Part shown: piece after piece, positions 60,250 through 64,000 of the stretch
Position numbering within the stretch: the first letter of the stretch is position 1
Layout: each line of letters opens with the position of its first letter
Source of the DNA: Actinoallomurus purpureus
Lineage (GTDB): Bacteria > Actinomycetota > Actinomycetes > Streptosporangiales > Streptosporangiaceae
Assembly (NCBI RefSeq): GCF_024055795.1
Contig: NZ_JAMXMY010000005.1
Span: 1 to 64,000, forward strand
Length of the DNA: 64,000 nucleotides
Direction: 5' to 3'
The notes under the pieces: generated by a model
Database searches by the model: none
What the model was told of the DNA's origin: nothing
What the model saw: only the letters and a program-made list of their open reading frames with translations
Program-made: the position numbers and the translations under genes

Positions 60250-63246
60250 GTGACCGAACGCCGTACGCAGAGCACGACCGCCCGGCTGGCCCGGCTCGGG
60301 TTCACCGACGTCGCCGAGGCCGAACGCCGCCTGGCGGGTCACAGGCTCGGCGACGACCTGCTCGACGTCCTCGGTGCCGCCGCCGATCCGGACCTGGCGC
60401 TCACCGGCCTGCTCCGGTTGCTGGAGCGGACCGACATCCGGGAGGAGCTGACCGCCGATCCGGACGCCCTCGGCCGGTTGATCGCCGTCCTCGGCGTCAG
60501 CGCCGCGCTCGGCGACCACCTCGTCCGGCATCCCGGCCACTGGCGGGTCCTCGCGGGTCCCACGGCGGTCCAGCGCCCCACGGCCGGCGATCTGCGGGCC
60601 GCGCTGCTGGGCGCGGTCGGCGCCGACCCGGCCGACCCCGCGCCCCGCGCCGATGGGCCGGACCCGACGGTCGAGCTCCGGGTCGCGTACCGGCGGGCGC
60701 TGCTGCACCTGGCGGCCCGTGACCTGACCGGGGTAGCGGACGTCGAGGAGGTCGCCGCCGAGCTCGCCGACCTGGCCGCGGCCGCGTTGGAGGCGAGCCT
60801 GGCCATCGCCCGCACCGAACTGGGCGAGCAGGCCGGCACCTGCCGGCTCGCCGTGATCGGCATGGGCAAGTGCGGTGGCCGGGAGCTCAACTACGTCAGC
60901 GACGTCGACGTCATCTTCGTCGCCGAGCCGATGCCCGGCGAGGACGAGACCGCCGCCCTGCGGGCGGCGACACGACTGGCCGCCGGGATGATCCGGGCGT
61001 GCTCGGCCAGCACCAGCGAGGGCGCGCTGTGGGACGTGGACGCGGCGCTGCGGCCCGAGGGGAAGGCCGGTCCGCTCGTGCGGACGCTCGCCAGCCACCG
61101 CGCGTACTACGAGCGCTGGGCCAAGACATGGGAGTTCCAGGCGCTGCTCAAGGCCCGCCCGGTGGCGGGGGACCGGGAGCTCGGCGAGGAGTACGTCGAG
61201 GCGCTCGCCCCTCTGGTGTGGCGGGCCGCCGAGCGCGACAACTTCGTCGAGGACGTCCAGGCGATGCGCCGCCGAGTCGAGGAGCACATCGCCCCCGACC
61301 AGGCCGGGCGGCAGCTGAAACTCGGCCCCGGCGGCCTGCGCGACGTGGAGTTCGCGGTACAGCTGCTCCAGCTCGTGCACGGCCGGACGGACGAGGGACT
61401 GCGGGGTCCCAACACGCTGATCGCCCTGAAGAAGCTGTCGTGGGGCGGGTACGTCGGCCGGGCCGACGCCGCCGCGCTCGCGAACGCCTACCGGTTCCTG
61501 CGGCGGGTCGAGCACCTCATCCAGCTCTACCGGCTCCGCCGGACCCACCTGGTGCCCGAGGACCCCGCCGACCTGCGGCGCCTGGGGCGGGCGCTCGGGT
61601 TCCGCACCGACCCGGTCGGGGAGTTCACCGCCGAGTGGCGGCGGCACGCGCGGGAGGTCCGGCGCCTGCACGAGAAGCTGTTCTACCGGCCGCTGCTGCT
61701 CGCCGTGGCCCGGCTGCCGGGCGAGGAGGCGCGCCTGACCCGCCAGGCCGCCCGTACCCGGCTGGAGGCGCTCGGCTACGCCGACCCGGACCGTGCGCTC
61801 CGGCACCTGGAGTCCCTCACCGCCGGCGTCTCCCGGCGCGCGGCGATCCAGCGCACACTGCTGCCCGTCATGCTGGGCTGGTTCGCCGACGGCCCGGACC
61901 CCGACGCCGGACTGCTCGGATTCCGACAGGTCAGCGACGCGCTCGGCACCACGCCCTGGTACCTGCGGCTGCTGCGCGACGACGTCACGGTGGCCGAGCG
62001 GATGGCGCACCTGCTGTCCTCGAGCCGCTACGTCACCGACCTGCTGCTGCGCGCGCCCGAGGCCGTCACCCTGCTGGCCGGCGACGCCCAGCCGACGCCC
62101 CGCTCGTACGACGCGCTCCGCACCGAGGCGCTGGCCGCGGTGGGCCGGCACATGAGCGCCGTCCCGGGCCGCCTGCAGCTCGACCCGGCGGCGGACGCCG
62201 TCACCGCCGTGCGCGGCATCCGGCGCCGCGAGTTGCTGCGCGTCGCCGTGGCGGACCTGCTCGGCCACCTCGACGTGGAGGCGACCGGTGAGGCGCTCAC
62301 CTCCATCGCCCTGGTCACGCTCCAGGCGGCGCTGCGGGCCGCCATCGACAAGATCGAGATGGAGCGGCGGTCGCCGCTGCCGACGAGGTTCGCGATCGTC
62401 GCGATGGGCCGGCTCGGCGGGTACGAGCTCGGCTACGGCAGCGACGCCGACGTGATGTTCGTCCACGACCCCCTGCCGGGCGCCGACCGGGACGCGGCGA
62501 CCGCCGCGCACGCGGTCGCCGAGGAACTGCGCAGGCTGCTCGCGCTGCCGGCGCCGGATCCACCGCTGGTCGTCGATCCGGGGCTGCGGCCGGAGGGACG
62601 CCAGGGACCGCTCGTGCGCACCTTCGACTCGTACGCCTCCTACTACCGGCGCTGGTCCTCGCCCTGGGAGAGCCAGGCGCTGCTGCGCGCGGCCCCGGTG
62701 ATCGGCGACGAGGAGCTCGGCGCGCGGTTCAGGGGGCTGATCGACCCGCTGCGGTGGCCGCGGGGCGGCATCGACGACCGCGCGCTGCGGGAGATCCGTC
62801 GGCTGAAGGCCCGGATGGAGGCCGAGCGGCTGCCCCGCGGCGTGGACCGGCGCCTGCACACGAAGCTCGGGCCCGGCGGCCTGTCCGACGTCGAGTGGGT
62901 GGCCCAGCTCCTGCAGCTGCGGCACGCGTACGACGTGCCGGAGCTGCGCACCACGCGTACGCTGGCGGCGCTCGACGTGGCCGCGGCGGCCGGCCTGCTG
63001 GACCGCGAGGACGCCGTACGGCTTTGCGACGCGTGGCGGCTCGCCACGCGCATCCGCAACGCCGTCATGCTCGTGCGGGGACGTGCCTCGGACACCCTGC
63101 CGACCGAGCACCACCGCGAGCGCTCCGCCGTGGCCCGCGTGCTCGGGTATCCCGGCTCCGGCGACATGCTGGAGGACTACCGCCGCCACGCCCGTCATGC
63201 CCGCGCCGTCGTCGAACGCGTCTTCTACGACGACGCGGGCACCTGA
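60250..63246 (+). CDS. glnE: Glutamine synthetase adenylyltransferase/deadenylyltransferase
   Basis: This 998-aa bifunctional enzyme attaches and removes AMP on glutamine synthetase in response to nitrogen signals. GTG 60250 is preferred over TTG 60244; neither has a ribosome site, so the mRNA may be leaderless. Two nucleotidyltransferase domains are clear: GMGKCGGRELNYVSDVDVIF near residue 210 (deadenylylation half) and AMGRLGGYELGYGSDADVMF near residue 720 (adenylylation half). Each is followed by a helical domain with LGPGGLRDVEF and LGPGGLSDVEW. The gene lies 5.3 kb beyond glnA2 on the same strand. Confidence 0.95.
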   Translation: MTERRTQSTTARLARLGFTDVAEAERRLAGHRLGDDLLDVLGAAADPDLALTGLLRLLERTDIREELTADPDALGRLIAVLGVSAALGDHLVRHPGHWRVLAGPTAVQRPTAGDLRAALLGAVGADPADPAPRADGPDPTVELRVAYRRALLHLAARDLTGVADVEEVAAELADLAAAALEASLAIARTELGEQAGTCRLAVIGMGKCGGRELNYVSDVDVIFVAEPMPGEDETAALRAATRLAAGMIRACSASTSEGALWDVDAALRPEGKAGPLVRTLASHRAYYERWAKTWEFQALLKARPVAGDRELGEEYVEALAPLVWRAAERDNFVEDVQAMRRRVEEHIAPDQAGRQLKLGPGGLRDVEFAVQLLQLVHGRTDEGLRGPNTLIALKKLSWGGYVGRADAAALANAYRFLRRVEHLIQLYRLRRTHLVPEDPADLRRLGRALGFRTDPVGEFTAEWRRHAREVRRLHEKLFYRPLLLAVARLPGEEARLTRQAARTRLEALGYADPDRALRHLESLTAGVSRRAAIQRTLLPVMLGWFADGPDPDAGLLGFRQVSDALGTTPWYLRLLRDDVTVAERMAHLLSSSRYVTDLLLRAPEAVTLLAGDAQPTPRSYDALRTEALAAVGRHMSAVPGRLQLDPAADAVTAVRGIRRRELLRVAVADLLGHLDVEATGEALTSIALVTLQAALRAAIDKIEMERRSPLPTRFAIVAMGRLGGYELGYGSDADVMFVHDPLPGADRDAATAAHAVAEELRRLLALPAPDPPLVVDPGLRPEGRQGPLVRTFDSYASYYRRWSSPWESQALLRAAPVIGDEELGARFRGLIDPLRWPRGGIDDRALREIRRLKARMEAERLPRGVDRRLHTKLGPGGLSDVEWVAQLLQLRHAYDVPELRTTRTLAALDVAAAAGLLDREDAVRLCDAWRLATRIRNAVMLVRGRASDTLPTEHHRERSAVARVLGYPGSGDMLEDYRRHARHARAVVERVFYDDAGT

Positions 63247-63310
63247 CCCCTGGTTAACGCCCGGTTATCCGCACGCCGGGAGGGGCACGCGGTGCGGGAG
63301 AATCCCCCGT

Positions 63311-64000
63311 GTGATCATCAACCGGGCCGTCGCCGTGCTCGCCGTCCTCGCGCTCCTGACCGGATGCGGCGGTGGCGGCGGTGGGGGAGGAGCCGCCTCG
63401 CCGCACCGGGCGGCCGGGCCGGCGCCGACGCCCGTGGCCGCCGAGAACACCCGGCCGGGCACCAAGGACTGGAAGGTCCGCAAGCCGGGTGCGGAGCATG
63501 CCATCGAGGGCTTCGCGGACCGGGTGAGCGTGCTGCCGGGCGAGTCGTTCCGGCTGTTCGTGTCGACGACGGCCAAGGGCTACACCGTCAGCGCCTTCCG
63601 CATGGGCTGGTACGCCGGGGCCGAGGCGCGGAAGGTCTGGGCCGCACCGCACCAGGCCGGGCTGCGGCAGGCGGGCGCGAAGACGGCCGGGAAGACCCAC
63701 ACGGTGACCGCGCCGTGGAAGCCCTCCCTCACCGTCTCGACCCGTGACTGGCCCGAAGGTTCCTACCTGCTGCGGCTGGACGCCGACTCGGGGGCGCAGC
63801 GGTTCGTGCCCATCACCGTCCGGTCGCCGAGCACGGCGGGCAAGGTCGTCGTCCTGGGCGGCACGACGACCTGGCAGGCGTACAACATGTGGGGCGGCCG
63901 CGACCTGTACCAGGGGCCGGGCGGCTTCGACGGCCGGTCCCGAGCGGTCAGCTTCGACCGTCCGTACGACGGGAACGGCGCGGTCAAGTTCCTCGCGTTC
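63311..64000 (+). CDS. Lipoprotein with N,N-dimethylformamidase-like large domain (incomplete)
   Basis: The frame opens at GTG 63311 and continues past the window end (230 codons visible). Lipoprotein signal with lipobox LLTGC (residues 15-19) followed by a glycine run and a Pro/Ala linker. Later parts, AIEGFADRVSVLPGESFRLF, AFRMGWYAGAEARKVW and SYLLRLDADSGAQRFVPITV, resemble the beta-sandwich that precedes the DUF6605/dimethylformamidase beta-subunit-like domain; TTTWQAYNMWGGRDLY is the usual start of that domain. Its activity is unknown. It begins 64 bp after glnE on the same strand. Confidence 0.75.
   Translation, partial: MIINRAVAVLAVLALLTGCGGGGGGGGAASPHRAAGPAPTPVAAENTRPGTKDWKVRKPGAEHAIEGFADRVSVLPGESFRLFVSTTAKGYTVSAFRMGWYAGAEARKVWAAPHQAGLRQAGAKTAGKTHTVTAPWKPSLTVSTRDWPEGSYLLRLDADSGAQRFVPITVRSPSTAGKVVVLGGTTTWQAYNMWGGRDLYQGPGGFDGRSRAVSFDRPYDGNGAVKFLAF

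Noticed and set aside
60238-63198. Very long minus-strand open frame (986 codons)
   Set aside because: It is antisense to glnE, with a repetitive composition typical of high-GC shadow frames.
1-64000. CRISPR array or Cas genes
   Set aside because: No regularly spaced short repeats or Cas motifs were seen on either strand.

Overview
The window is high-GC DNA of an actinobacterium, most likely of the Streptosporangiales/Thermomonosporaceae type. The basis is GC-rich wobble positions, frequent GTG/TTG starts, DUF5753 XRE regulators, polyphosphate glucokinase, an F420-dependent NADP reductase, a DUF2236 protein and the actinobacterial glnA2-glnE neighbourhood. The family assignment is inference from gene content.

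Layout. 1-2440 looks like the right end of a decayed integrated element: a truncated winged-helix gene, a secreted ricin-type lectin, a solitary MazF/PemK-like toxin, an internally deleted tyrosine integrase, and a 42-nt 3' piece of tRNA-Met(CAU) that marks a likely attR. 2720-9000 carries a secreted choice-of-anchor-C protein, two tail-to-tail DUF5753 XRE regulators, a siderophore-interacting flavoprotein behind an iron box, and a two-gene PH-domain membrane operon. 9000-20500 is mostly transport and metabolism: two permeases, gamma-glutamyltransferase, CutA, a DUF2236 protein, a histidine phosphatase followed by a stub of a lost hydrolase, alanine dehydrogenase, a CPA1 antiporter and a purine permease. 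21070-27300 holds an XRE-TPR regulator, a CopD-CtaG fusion, two exported protease-like proteins and a YdjM-like membrane protein.

27440-30650 has two paralogous cytochrome P450 genes separated by a 163-bp MITE-like element and a 60-bp palindromic repeat. A ligase-like remnant without its lysine, methionine aminopeptidase and a 57-aa conserved protein follow. 33128-36359 is a co-oriented run ppgK, F420 reductase, ketopantoate-reductase-like gene and metal-receptor gene, the last three tightly packed or overlapping. It meets a secreted HNH-like protein, then panB with an asparaginase-like protein that has lost its catalytic residues. 39021-48000 carries DHA2 efflux with its TetR regulator, a SpoIIE-type phosphatase, NAD synthetase and two MFS exporters. 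A divergent ArsR/DUF5937 regulator at 48040 has a palindrome over its start codon.

49107-53226 is a polar amino-acid ABC operon with two paralogous binding proteins and, between them, a penicillin-binding-protein fragment without its nucleophile. 53605-63246 is the glnA2 to glnE nitrogen region, interrupted by a VOC protein, a standalone EF-G domain IV-like protein beside a 56-bp palindrome, a TetR/DHA2 efflux pair with a nested operator, and a secreted FG-GAP protein. The window ends inside a lipoprotein gene. I found no complete tRNA or rRNA, no CRISPR array and no biosynthetic megasynthase. The least explained signals are the EF-G-like protein with its adjacent palindrome, the catalytically emptied asparaginase and PBP homologues, and the repeats around the P450 pair.
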